Part shown: positions 26,966 through 34,694 of the stretch, in pieces | How positions within the stretch are numbered: position 1 is the stretch's first letter | Layout of the letters: each line of letters opens with the position of its first letter | Assembly: GCA_011391405.1 (NCBI GenBank) | Contig: JAABQQ010000217.1 | Coordinates: 1 to 34,694 of the forward strand | Reading direction: 5' to 3' | Length of the DNA stretch: 34,694 nucleotides | DNA from: Gammaproteobacteria bacterium | GTDB lineage: Bacteria; Pseudomonadota; Gammaproteobacteria; Steroidobacterales; Steroidobacteraceae | Made by a program: the position numbers and the translations under genes | The notes under the pieces: generated by a model | The model's input: only the letters and a program-made list of their open reading frames with translations | The model's database searches: none | Told to the model about the DNA's origin: nothing

Positions 26966-29900
26966 TCAGACGCCGGGCTCGGCCTGCGGCGAGCCCGGCG
27001 GGGGAGCCGCGACAGCAGGTAGTTCGCGGGCGAAAACGCGCTTGCGCCACAGGTTGAGGTCGTCGAACCAGACGTAGAACATCGGCACGATGATCAGCGA
27101 GACGATCGCCGAGAACGCGAGACCGCCGATGATGGCGCGCGCGAGCGGGTGGTACGCCGGCCCTTCGCCACCACCACCCACCTGCGCGTCGCCGATCGCG
27201 AGCGGCAGCATGCCGAGCAGCGTGGTCAACGTCGTCATCATGATCGGGCGCAGGCGGTCGCGCCCGGCCTGCAGGATCGCCTGGTGTCGCGGCATGCCGG
27301 CGTGTCGCAGGTCGATCACGTGCGCGATCAGCACGATGCCGATGTTCACGACCACGCCCATCAGCACCATGAACCCGATCATGGCCATCATCGTGATGGT
27401 CGTGCCGGTGAGCGTGAGGAACCAGATCGAACCGACGATCGCAAAGACGATCGAGGTGATGATCGAGAGCGGATAGAGTGCGGATTCGAACAGCGACGCC
27501 ATCACCAGGAAGATCAGCACCACCGCGAGCAGCATGTTCTGCGTCATGGTCTGAATCGCCTTGTCGTTCTCCTCGAAGCCGCGGCCGAACTTCCACGTAT
27601 ATCCTGCCGGCAGTGCGTAGGCTTCCATGACGGGTTCGACGCGTGCGCGCACCTCTTCCATGGTCGTGCCCTTGGTCAGGTTCGCGACAATCACGACCGT
27701 TGTCAGGCGATTGAGGCGCTGGATTTCCCGGTCGCTCGGCTTCACCACGAATTCAGCGACCGCGCCGAGGCTGGTGCGCGAGCCGTCGGGCAGCATCACC
27801 GGCACACGCGCCAGGTCCTCGACCGACTGGCGGTCAGATTCGCGGAACGCGAGCCGCATCGTGAGTTCACGTTCGGACGTGCGCAGTTCGGGCAGGCGGT
27901 CGCCGCGCATGGCGCCCGCGACCGTCAGGGCGATGTCCTGCGTGGTCAGGCCGAGCTGCGACGCGCGGTCACGGTTCACGACCACCTGGACTTCCTGCTC
28001 GCCCGTGCCGGCTTCGGAGCGCACGGCTTCGAGCCCCGGTACCGATGACAGGCGGTGCGCGACCTCGCGCGAGATGTCCGCGAGGCGCTCCGTCGACTCG
28101 CCCGCGAGCTGCAGGCTGAACGACGACGAGCCGCCCATGCTGTCATCGAAGGTGAAGCTGGGCTTGCCGATGATGATCTCCGGCATTTCCTTCGTCACGA
28201 GTTCCATGACTTCCGCGGGCGACACCTTGGCCTTGTTCTTGGGCGTGAGGTACAGGCGCGTGCTGGCCTGGTCCGATTGCCAGTACGAGAAGTACGTGTC
28301 GACGTCGAAACGCTCCTTGTTGGCCTGGATGTAGGCCTCGATCCGCTTGACAGCCACTTCGACGCGCTCCAGCGGATGCGAGCCTTCGAGGTGATAGTTG
28401 ATCGACAGCACGCGGCTCGCTTCCTGGGGAAACGGGTCCACCTTGGTCAGCTTCAGCGCGAAGAGGGGCACGGGCGAGAGCACGATCAGCACGGTGATCA
28501 GCGCCATCCACCTGCGGTGGGTGAGCGCCCAGTTGAGGGTTCGCTCGTAGCGGTTCTGCAGCCGGCTGAACCACGATCCATCCTTGACGGGTGGCGGCGG
28601 GGACATGCGCGCGGCCAGCATCGGCAGCAATGTCTGCGCGATCACGAGTGACGCGAGCATCGCGACGATGATCGGTACTGCAACGTGCACCAGGAAGATG
28701 GACATCTGGTTGCGTTCGCCGAAGACGAGCGGCAGGAACACGATGACCATCGAAAAGGTGCCGGCCAGCGTCGCCACGCCGACTTCCTTCACGCCCGCGA
28801 GCGTCGACTCGAGCGGATGCCCCGGATGCAGCTGCCGGTGCCGGAAGATGCTCTCCGTGATGACCACCGAGTTGTCGACCAGCATGCCGATGGCGAGCAG
28901 CATGCCCATCATCGTCAGGATGTTGAGCGTGAAGCCGAGGAAATACATCGCCGCGAGGGTCACCAGCAGCGAGGCCGGCACGGCGAGGCTGACGATCAGC
29001 GTCGTCGGCAGGTGGCGCAGGAAAAAGAGCAGCATGAAGAAGCTGAGCACGGCACCGATCAGACCGGCCTTGCGCAATTCGCTCAGGGACTCGCGGATGC
29101 TGTCGGCCTGGTTGCCGACGACCAGGATCTGGATACCCTGGAACTGCGGCAGATCGCGGGCCTTCTCCACCGCTTCGATCACGCTGTCCGCGACGTTGAC
29201 GACGTTGGCCTGGGTGGATTTGAACACGTCGATGCCGACGGCGCGGCGGCCGTCGATCCGTCGGCCCACGCTGAGTTCCGGCGCAACCATTTCGACCTGT
29301 GCGATGTCCGCGAGGCGCACGCCTTGCGCGACCAGCAGGTTGCGCACGTCGTCGATGCTGTTGAACTCGCCGATCGGACGCACCGTGAAACGCGAGTTGT
29401 TTTCCGTGATCTCGCCGGCGCTCACCGAGAAATTGCTCTGTTCGAGCAGCTGCCGCAGCTGGCGCACGTCGACGCTGTAGGCGGCGAGCCGGTTGGGGTC
29501 GACCAGGATGCGGACTTCGCGGGGTTCGACCCCGCGCAGCTCCACGCGCGCCACGCCGTCGATGCGCTCGATCGGGCGCTGCAGGTACTTCTCCAGCATC
29601 TCGTACTGGTCGGTCAGGTCCTTGTCTGAGGCGATGCGGATGACGGCCAGGGGCTGGTCGCCGGAGCTGAAAGCGAACATCAGCAGCCGGTCGGCGCCCA
29701 CCGGCAGCTGCGGCCGGATCGAGTCGAGCTTCGTGCGCACCTCGAACGCGGCGGCGTCCACGTCGCGGTCCCAGTCGAACAGCACCGTGAAGGTCGCCTG
29801 GTCGGACTGCGCGCTCGCCCGGATTTCCTTGATGCCCGACAGCGTTGCAAGCGCCTCCTCGACCGGGCGCACCACGAGTTCCTCCATCTCCTCCGGGGTC

Positions 29901-30061
29901 GACCCCGCGTACGGCACGATGATCTGCATGCCTGGAAATGAAATGTCCGGCATGGCCTCGAGCCGCAGCAGCTTGCCCGAGATCAGGCCGACCGCGAGCA
30001 GCGCGAGCGCCGCCATGACCGTGGTCACGGGGCGGGCGAGGGCAACCTGCGTGTGCAGCAT
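26966..30061 (-). CDS. RND efflux transporter permease (second of pair)
   Basis: The 1031-residue protein is a hydrophobe/amphiphile-type RND pump: an N-terminal helix, a first periplasmic loop with SFPGMQIIVPYAGSTPEEME, a membrane bundle, a second periplasmic loop and a final bundle. The proton-relay site reads IGMLVDNSVVITES with D396-N397, one Asp of the AcrB pair being Asn. TM10 reads VVVNIGIVLIAH, with no counterpart of AcrB K940 and without the acidic residue present in the sister pump at VLID. It begins 12 bases after the first pump gene, so the two are cotranslated. A heteromeric pump comparable with MdtB/MdtC is possible. A Pro/Ala-rich tail closes the protein. The substrate is unknown. 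Confidence 0.93.
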   Translation of the reverse strand: MLHTQVALARPVTTVMAALALLAVGLISGKLLRLEAMPDISFPGMQIIVPYAGSTPEEMEELVVRPVEEALATLSGIKEIRASAQSDQATFTVLFDWDRDVDAAAFEVRTKLDSIRPQLPVGADRLLMFAFSSGDQPLAVIRIASDKDLTDQYEMLEKYLQRPIERIDGVARVELRGVEPREVRILVDPNRLAAYSVDVRQLRQLLEQSNFSVSAGEITENNSRFTVRPIGEFNSIDDVRNLLVAQGVRLADIAQVEMVAPELSVGRRIDGRRAVGIDVFKSTQANVVNVADSVIEAVEKARDLPQFQGIQILVVGNQADSIRESLSELRKAGLIGAVLSFFMLLFFLRHLPTTLIVSLAVPASLLVTLAAMYFLGFTLNILTMMGMLLAIGMLVDNSVVITESIFRHRQLHPGHPLESTLAGVKEVGVATLAGTFSMVIVFLPLVFGERNQMSIFLVHVAVPIIVAMLASLVIAQTLLPMLAARMSPPPPVKDGSWFSRLQNRYERTLNWALTHRRWMALITVLIVLSPVPLFALKLTKVDPFPQEASRVLSINYHLEGSHPLERVEVAVKRIEAYIQANKERFDVDTYFSYWQSDQASTRLYLTPKNKAKVSPAEVMELVTKEMPEIIIGKPSFTFDDSMGGSSSFSLQLAGESTERLADISREVAHRLSSVPGLEAVRSEAGTGEQEVQVVVNRDRASQLGLTTQDIALTVAGAMRGDRLPELRTSERELTMRLAFRESDRQSVEDLARVPVMLPDGSRTSLGAVAEFVVKPSDREIQRLNRLTTVVIVANLTKGTTMEEVRARVEPVMEAYALPAGYTWKFGRGFEENDKAIQTMTQNMLLAVVLIFLVMASLFESALYPLSIITSIVFAIVGSIWFLTLTGTTITMMAMIGFMVLMGVVVNIGIVLIAHVIDLRHAGMPRHQAILQAGRDRLRPIMMTTLTTLLGMLPLAIGDAQVGGGGEGPAYHPLARAIIGGLAFSAIVSLIIVPMFYVWFDDLNLWRKRVFARELPAVAAPPPGSPQAEPGV

Positions 30062-30073
30062 GGGAGCAGATCC

Positions 30074-33000
30074 TCAGCCAGCGGCGGCTTCTGCGGCGAC
30101 GGGACCCGGCGCATCCGTCTGCGGTTCCTGCGCGACGAACTGCTTGCGGTCGAGCACGGAGTACACCACCGGGATCACCAGCAGAGTCAGGAACGTCGTG
30201 AGCAGCACGCCACCGATCACGGTGATCGCCATCGGCGCGCGCACCTCGGCGCCTTCGCCGATACCGAGCGCCATCGGCAGCAGGCCGAGGATGGTCGTGA
30301 GCTTGGTGATGAGGATCGGGCGCAGACGCAGCTTGCCGCCTTCGACGATCGCCTCGAACTTCTGCATGCCGCCCGCGCGCAGCTGGTTGACTGCGTCGAT
30401 CAGCACGATCGACTGGTTGACCACGATACCCGCCAGCATGATCAGGCCGATGTAGGCGACGACGTTGACCGTCGTGCCCGTGACCCACAGTGCCCAGACG
30501 GCGCCGATCAGCGCTAGCGGGATGGTCAGCAGGATCACGAACGGGTGGATCAGCGATTCGAATTGTGAAGCCATCACCAGGTAGACCAGGAAGATGGCGA
30601 GCACCAGCACGAATTGCAGCGACTTGAACGAAGCGGTCATTTCCTCGCTCTGGCCGGAGAGGAAGGCCGTCGTGCCCACCGGCAGCTCGACTTTCTGCAC
30701 GATCGCGTCGAGCGTGGCGACGGCCGAACCGAGGTCGCCATGCGCGAGGTTCGCCGAGATCACTGCCACGCGCTCCTGGCCGACGCGGCGCACTTCGGCC
30801 GGGCCCATCGCGAGCTTGACGTCGGCGACGGAACCAAGCGTCACGGGGAAGTCGGCTCCCGGGTTCACGATCAGGTTGCGCACCTCTTCGATCGAGGCCG
30901 CGCGCGAATCGACGCTGCGGACGAGCACGTCGATCTGCTTGTCGCGGAGCTTGTAGCGCGTCGCCACTTCACCGCGGACGCTGTTGACGACGCGGTTGGC
31001 GATGTCGCGGACGACGAGGTTCAGTTGCGTCGCGCGTTCCTGGTCGAACACGATCTGGATTTCGGGATTGCCGGCCTCGACCGTCGTCTTGACGTCGGCG
31101 AAGCGGCCATCCTTGAGCATCTCCAGTCGCACGCGTTCGGCGGCCTCGCCGAGCCGGTCGAGGTCGTAACCCGACACCACGACTTCGAGCGGAGTCGCCA
31201 TGCTGAAGAGCGCAGGACGGCTGAAGCGGTACTGCAGCCCAGGCATCTCCTCGAGGTCCTTGCGCATGCCGGCCATCGCCGCTTCCTCGTCTTCACGGTC
31301 CGCGCCGGACTGCAGCGTGATGCTCAGCCGGCCGGTGTTCTCGCCGGCGTCGACCGGGTTGGCGTCGAGCCGGTTGCCCGTGCCCGCGACGCTGTAGGCG
31401 AGGGCGACGTTGCCGAGGGAATCGCTCGCGCGTTGCGCAGCCTGCACCGAGCGGTCGGTCTGCTCGAGCGGCGTGCCCGGCGGCAGGCGCAGGTCGACGT
31501 TGAATTCGCCCTGCGACATCTGCGGGATCAGTTCCGTGCCGAGCCGCGGCAGGATCAGCACCATCGTCAGTACGAAAACTCCGACGGCCGAGCCGATCAC
31601 CTTGCCCGGATTCGCCAGTGCCCACGTGATGGCGCCCGGGTACTTGCGGTCGGCCCAGCGGTTGACGGCCTGAGTCGCGTTGACGAGCGGGCTCAGCGCG
31701 AGCTTGCAGCCGCTGGCGATCCAGCCGCCGACGCGCGCGAAGCCGTCGCGCGCGACGCGCAGTCCACGTCCAACGCGCCCCAGAGGCTTTGGTTCGACGT
31801 GAGCAGTGGCTTCGGCCGCAGCCGTGCGGGCCCGGCCCGCGGCCAGCATCGGCACCAGCGTCAGCGCCACCAGCAGCGAAAAGCTGAGCGCGAAGGCGAC
31901 CGTCAAAGACTGGTCCTTGAACAGCTGGCCCGCGATGCCGGTGATGAAAATCATCGGCGCGAAGACCGCGACCGAGGTCAGCGTGGCCGCGAACACGGCG
32001 GTGGCGACCTCGGCCGTGCCGCGCCGGGCGGCCTCGACGCGGGTCATGCCTTTCTCATGGTTGCGCACGATGCTCTCGAGCACCACGACCGCGTTGTCGA
32101 CCAGCATGCCGACCGCGAGCGCGATGCCGCCGAGCGACATGATGTTGAGAGTGATGTCGAACGCGTACATCAGCACGAACGTGCCGAGCACCGACACCGG
32201 GATCGCGATGCTGCTGATCAGCGTGGCGCGCGCGTCGCGCAGGAACGCGTACAGCACCAGGATCGCAAGCAGGCCGCCGATCAATGCCGAGGTCTTCACT
32301 TCGCTGATCGCCGCGGCAATGAACGTGGACTGGTCGTAGACCTGCTGCAGCCTGGTGCCCTCGGGCAGGCTTTTCTCGAGCTCCTTGATACGGGCCCGCA
32401 CGCCGTTGGCGAGCGCCACGGTGTTCGCGTCGCCCTCCTTGTAGACGGCGAGTTCGATCGACTCCTTGCCGTTGACGCGCGTGATCGCCTCGCGGTCCTT
32501 GTAACCGCGCGTGACGTTCGCGACGTCGCGCAGGTAGACGGGCCTCCCGTCCCTGGTGGCGATGATCGCGTTCGCCATCTGTTCGACGCTTTCGAATTCG
32601 TTGAGCGTGCGCACCAGGAAGCGCTGGGTACCTTGCTCGAGCCGGCCGCCGGACAGGTTCACGTTCTCGGCGCGGATGCGACGCGTGACGACGTCGATCG
32701 AGAGTCCCAGCTGCGCGAGCTTCTGCTGGTCGACGAAGACCTGCACTTCGTCTTCGTAACCGCCGCTCACCTTGACTGCAGCCGAACCCTCGACCGCTTC
32801 GAGGTCGGGCTTCAACCGGTCTTCGGCAAAGCGTCGCAGCGACTTGAGCCGCTCGATCCCGTCGGCGCCGGTCGCGGCGTCTTCGTTCATCAGCGCGAGG
32901 CGCATGACGGGTTCGCTCGCCGGGTCGAAGCGCAGCAGCAGGGGCCGCTTGGCTTCGATCGGCAGCTGCAGCAGGTCGAGCTTCTCGCGGACGTCGATGC

Positions 33001-33319
33001 CCGCGATGTCCATGTCCGTGCCCCAGAGGAACTCGAGCGTCACGTCTGACTGACCCGCGCGCGAAACCGAACGCACCTCGCGGACGTTGCGGATGATGCT
33101 CACGGACTCCTCGACGGGCCGCGTGATCAGCGTCTCGAGCTCGAGCGGCGCCGCGCCCGGCAGCTCCGTGCGGATCGTGATGGTCGGATAAGAGAGATCG
33201 GGCAGCAGGTTCAGCTTGAGCCGCGAGAGCGACACGAAGCCGAACAGGGCGATGGCGACGGTGAACATCACGATGGTGACGCGCCGTTCGATCGCGAAGT
33301 CGATCAGTGACTTGAGCAT
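30074..33319 (-). CDS. RND efflux transporter permease (first of pair)
   Basis: The 1081-residue protein is an inner-membrane RND pump that should export substrates using the proton gradient with the adaptor encoded upstream. The N-terminus (FAIERRVTIVMFTVAIALFG) and the two large periplasmic loops are standard. The relay site is VGMLVDNAVVVLES (D408-N409), and TM10 reads GIVVNQSIVLIDAVNQL. A longer than usual cytoplasmic segment (about 500-560, RTAAAEATAHVEPKPLGRVG) links the two membrane halves. GGGGA lies about ten bases before ATG 33319. It lies between the adaptor and the second pump in one operon. No outer-membrane channel gene is present in the window, so a TolC-like protein from elsewhere is probably used. 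Confidence 0.94.
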   Translation of the reverse strand: MLKSLIDFAIERRVTIVMFTVAIALFGFVSLSRLKLNLLPDLSYPTITIRTELPGAAPLELETLITRPVEESVSIIRNVREVRSVSRAGQSDVTLEFLWGTDMDIAGIDVREKLDLLQLPIEAKRPLLLRFDPASEPVMRLALMNEDAATGADGIERLKSLRRFAEDRLKPDLEAVEGSAAVKVSGGYEDEVQVFVDQQKLAQLGLSIDVVTRRIRAENVNLSGGRLEQGTQRFLVRTLNEFESVEQMANAIIATRDGRPVYLRDVANVTRGYKDREAITRVNGKESIELAVYKEGDANTVALANGVRARIKELEKSLPEGTRLQQVYDQSTFIAAAISEVKTSALIGGLLAILVLYAFLRDARATLISSIAIPVSVLGTFVLMYAFDITLNIMSLGGIALAVGMLVDNAVVVLESIVRNHEKGMTRVEAARRGTAEVATAVFAATLTSVAVFAPMIFITGIAGQLFKDQSLTVAFALSFSLLVALTLVPMLAAGRARTAAAEATAHVEPKPLGRVGRGLRVARDGFARVGGWIASGCKLALSPLVNATQAVNRWADRKYPGAITWALANPGKVIGSAVGVFVLTMVLILPRLGTELIPQMSQGEFNVDLRLPPGTPLEQTDRSVQAAQRASDSLGNVALAYSVAGTGNRLDANPVDAGENTGRLSITLQSGADREDEEAAMAGMRKDLEEMPGLQYRFSRPALFSMATPLEVVVSGYDLDRLGEAAERVRLEMLKDGRFADVKTTVEAGNPEIQIVFDQERATQLNLVVRDIANRVVNSVRGEVATRYKLRDKQIDVLVRSVDSRAASIEEVRNLIVNPGADFPVTLGSVADVKLAMGPAEVRRVGQERVAVISANLAHGDLGSAVATLDAIVQKVELPVGTTAFLSGQSEEMTASFKSLQFVLVLAIFLVYLVMASQFESLIHPFVILLTIPLALIGAVWALWVTGTTVNVVAYIGLIMLAGIVVNQSIVLIDAVNQLRAGGMQKFEAIVEGGKLRLRPILITKLTTILGLLPMALGIGEGAEVRAPMAITVIGGVLLTTFLTLLVIPVVYSVLDRKQFVAQEPQTDAPGPVAAEAAAG

Positions 33320-33371
33320 GGATTGTCCCCGGGCGGGAGGGCCTGCCCGCGCAGCGCCCCCGCAGGTTGGG

Positions 33372-34514
33372 TTACTTCGCCTTGGCCTGGTCGGCAGCGA
33401 CCGCCGCTGCCGGTTGCGGCGCGCCGTCGCCGACGATCTTGATCAGCGTGCCGGTCTTGAGGCCAGCCTGGCCGACCGTCACGACCTGCTCGCTGCCCTT
33501 GAGGCCGTCGAGCACTTCGATCCAGCCACCGTTCGAGAGGCCCGTCCTGATCGTGCGCTGTTCGGCCTTGCCGCTCGCGACGACGAACACCGACTGCTGG
33601 CCGTCCGCGTCGAGAATCGCCGTGCGCGGCAGCTGCAGCGCGTCCTGGCGCCGCTCGTAGACGATGTTGACGCGCGCGAACATGCCTGGCTTCAGCGTGC
33701 GCGTCGCGTCCGGGACTTCGACACGGGCGCGGAAGGTGCCGGTCTGCGGGTCCACCGTCGGACTGATGCGCGAGATCGTGCCGGCGAAACGGGCGCCGCC
33801 AAGCGCGTCAATGACGACTTCGGCGTTCTGCCCCGGCGCGATCTTGCGGAATTCCTTCTCCGGCACGTGCACGAAGGCGAGCAGCGGATCGAGGTCGGTG
33901 ACCGTGAACGTCGGATCGTTCGGGCCGATGGTGTTGCCGACCTTGATCTTGCGCGCCGAGATGACGCCGTTGATCGGCGCGCGAATCTCGGTGTAGCTCA
34001 GTTCGAGACGGGCGCTGTCGTACCCCGCGCGCAGGGCGTCGAGGTCGTACTTGGTGTTTTCGGCCGTGCTCTTCGGCACGAGACCCTTCTCGGCGAGTTC
34101 GAGCGTGCGCTTGTAGTCGCGCTCGAGCTTGCGCAGGTTGGCGTCCGTCTGGGCCAGCGTGAGGCGGAGGCGGTCGCCGTCGAGCCGTGCCAGCACCTGG
34201 CCCGCCTGCACCGTGTCGCCTTCCTCGACGTAGATCTGCCGCACCTCGCCGCCGACCTTGGCGACGACAGTGGCTTCTTCGTGGGCCTCGATCGGTGCGG
34301 TACCCGAGTAGACCGCCACCATCTCGGCGCGCTTCAGGGGCTGGACCTCGACCGGCACGGTCGAATTCTTCTCGGTCTCGGCGCCTTCTTTGTCCTTGGC
34401 CTTGCCGTTGCTGCACCCGGCGGCAAGCGCGCCCACCAGGGCGACCAGCGCCAGCCAGCGTACGGAGTTGTGCCGCGGGTCGGCTGACGGCGGGTTTTGA
34501 TTCGTCATGGACAT
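33372..34514 (-). CDS. RND efflux periplasmic adaptor lipoprotein
   Basis: The 380-residue protein is a membrane-fusion adaptor bridging the RND pump to an outer-membrane channel. A lipoprotein signal ends in the lipobox LAAGC (about 31-35), so the mature protein is anchored by a lipid. It has the lipoyl half motif KVGGEVRQIYVEEGDTVQAGQVLARLD, a short helical hairpin (ANLRKLERDYKRTLELAEKG), the second lipoyl half (IRAPINGVISARKIKVGNTI), a beta-barrel, and a membrane-proximal domain. The first ATG (34514) has AGGGG five bases upstream; ATG 34508 is an alternative. It leads the adaptor-RND-RND operon, 52 bases before the first pump. A strong promoter with an overlapping inverted-repeat operator precedes it. 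Confidence 0.95.
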   Translation of the reverse strand: MSMTNQNPPSADPRHNSVRWLALVALVGALAAGCSNGKAKDKEGAETEKNSTVPVEVQPLKRAEMVAVYSGTAPIEAHEEATVVAKVGGEVRQIYVEEGDTVQAGQVLARLDGDRLRLTLAQTDANLRKLERDYKRTLELAEKGLVPKSTAENTKYDLDALRAGYDSARLELSYTEIRAPINGVISARKIKVGNTIGPNDPTFTVTDLDPLLAFVHVPEKEFRKIAPGQNAEVVIDALGGARFAGTISRISPTVDPQTGTFRARVEVPDATRTLKPGMFARVNIVYERRQDALQLPRTAILDADGQQSVFVVASGKAEQRTIRTGLSNGGWIEVLDGLKGSEQVVTVGQAGLKTGTLIKIVGDGAPQPAAAVAADQAKAK

Positions 34515-34547
34515 CGAGCCCCTGTGGATCGGTTCGAACTGGGCACG

Positions 34548-34576
34548 ATGGTATGGAACTCTAGTGTTGTAGTCAA
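34548..34576 (-). promoter_or_regulatory. Promoter of the RND efflux operon
   Basis: On the minus strand, TTGACT (34576-34571) and TACCAT (34553-34548) are spaced by exactly 17 bases, a good sigma-70 -35 and an acceptable -10. The start should fall near 34541, leaving a leader of about 27 bases. The -35 lies wholly inside the inverted repeat at 34561-34588. Confidence 0.75.
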
Positions 34577-34588
34577 GTACAACACTAG
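34561..34588. promoter_or_regulatory. Perfect inverted-repeat operator over the efflux promoter
   Basis: CTAGTGTTGTA (34561-34571) and TACAACACTAG (34578-34588) are perfect 11-base arms around the six bases GTCAAG. A 28-bp AT-rich palindrome in GC-rich DNA is typical of operators for TetR-family repressors of RND pumps. It covers the whole -35, so binding should block transcription. The regulator is inferred; it could be the gene ending at 34642. Confidence 0.8.
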
Positions 34589-34641
34589 CAACCTGCCGCT
34601 GACCCCCAACCGTCGGGGGAGGGGGGGTACCTTACCGAACG
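34589..34641. other. Intergenic C/G tracts
   Basis: Between the operator and the upstream gene end, CCCCC (34603-34607) can pair with GGGGG (34615-34619) across a seven-base loop. A further run of seven G follows at 34621-34627. It may be a weak terminator for the upstream minus-strand gene, but no T-run is seen in that direction. Confidence 0.3.
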
Positions 34642-34694
34642 TCAGCCGCCCTTGTCGGAGCCGCTGGCCCTGGCCACGAATTTCGGCTCGAGCC
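34642..34694 (-). CDS. C-terminal end of an upstream gene (partial)
   Basis: A minus-strand frame enters from the right edge and ends at the TGA at 34644-34642, with 16 complete residues (LEPKFVARASGSDKGG). A TetR-type repressor gene is often placed here, just upstream of an RND operon and in the same or opposite direction, and the operator supports such a guess. The fragment is too short to prove it is coding at all. Confidence 0.35.
   Translation of the reverse strand, partial: LEPKFVARASGSDKGG

Noticed and set aside
30614-33049. An 811-codon open frame on the plus strand opposite the first RND gene, and similar long frames at 28143-30488 and 21788-23749
   Set aside because: They lie inside well-recognised genes, have highly skewed R/A/G/H composition, no family similarity and no ribosome-binding sites. 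They are a by-product of high GC content.

Overview
The window looks like chromosomal DNA of a GC-rich Gram-negative gammaproteobacterium. The best clues are the ffs–dnaX–ybaB–recR block, an E. coli-type ahpC–ahpF pair with an OxyR-type site, a ppsA/ppsR divergon, DUF3149 and DUF1249 proteins, and tandem RND pumps with a lipoprotein adaptor. The acyl-CoA dehydrogenase/SDR/wax-ester-synthase cluster fits environmental lineages near Nevskiales, Steroidobacterales or Xanthomonadales. That placement is inference from gene content; no rRNA or tRNA was seen.

Layout. 1-267: end of a membrane protein and a convergent 48-residue DUF3149 membrane protein. 356-2644: peroxide defence (ahpC, ahpF) with an OxyR-type operator and promoter. 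2698-6342: a large membrane-anchored fusion (TolB-like, PEGA-like, SUMF1-like and alpha/beta hydrolase parts) and an amidohydrolase. 6346-9649: three envelope or secreted proteins on the minus strand (CHRD protein, PrsW-type protease, M64 peptidase). 9646-16256: a LysR-like regulator divergent from an SDR–acyl-CoA dehydrogenase–SDR–WS/DGAT cluster, facing a lipase-like hydrolase across a purine/pyrimidine repeat tract. 16409-18639: a probable oligopeptidase F remnant, queF and an exported M20 amidohydrolase. 18671-21911: SRP RNA, dnaX, ybaB, recR and a Sel1-like periplasmic protein. 21914-25183: PEP synthase and its regulatory kinase/phosphorylase, divergent. 25425-26931: DUF1249 and an unknown coiled-coil protein. 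26966-34694: an adaptor–RND–RND efflux operon with a perfect inverted-repeat operator over its promoter, plus the end of an upstream gene.

How the parts work together. AhpF feeds electrons to AhpC for peroxide removal, probably under OxyR control. The acyl-CoA dehydrogenase, two dehydrogenases and acyltransferase probably form a lipid oxidation and storage module controlled by the divergent LysR-like protein. PpsR switches PpsA on and off by phosphorylation. The RND genes encode one tripartite pump lacking only the outer-membrane channel, repressed by a regulator of TetR type.

The least conventional items are the four-part fusion protein, the histone-like basic tails on two unrelated proteins of the lipid cluster, the mirrored purine/pyrimidine tracts at 15248-15394, the oligopeptidase remnant abutting queF, and the likely leaderless DUF1249 gene. 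Everything was read by eye; no database search was run.
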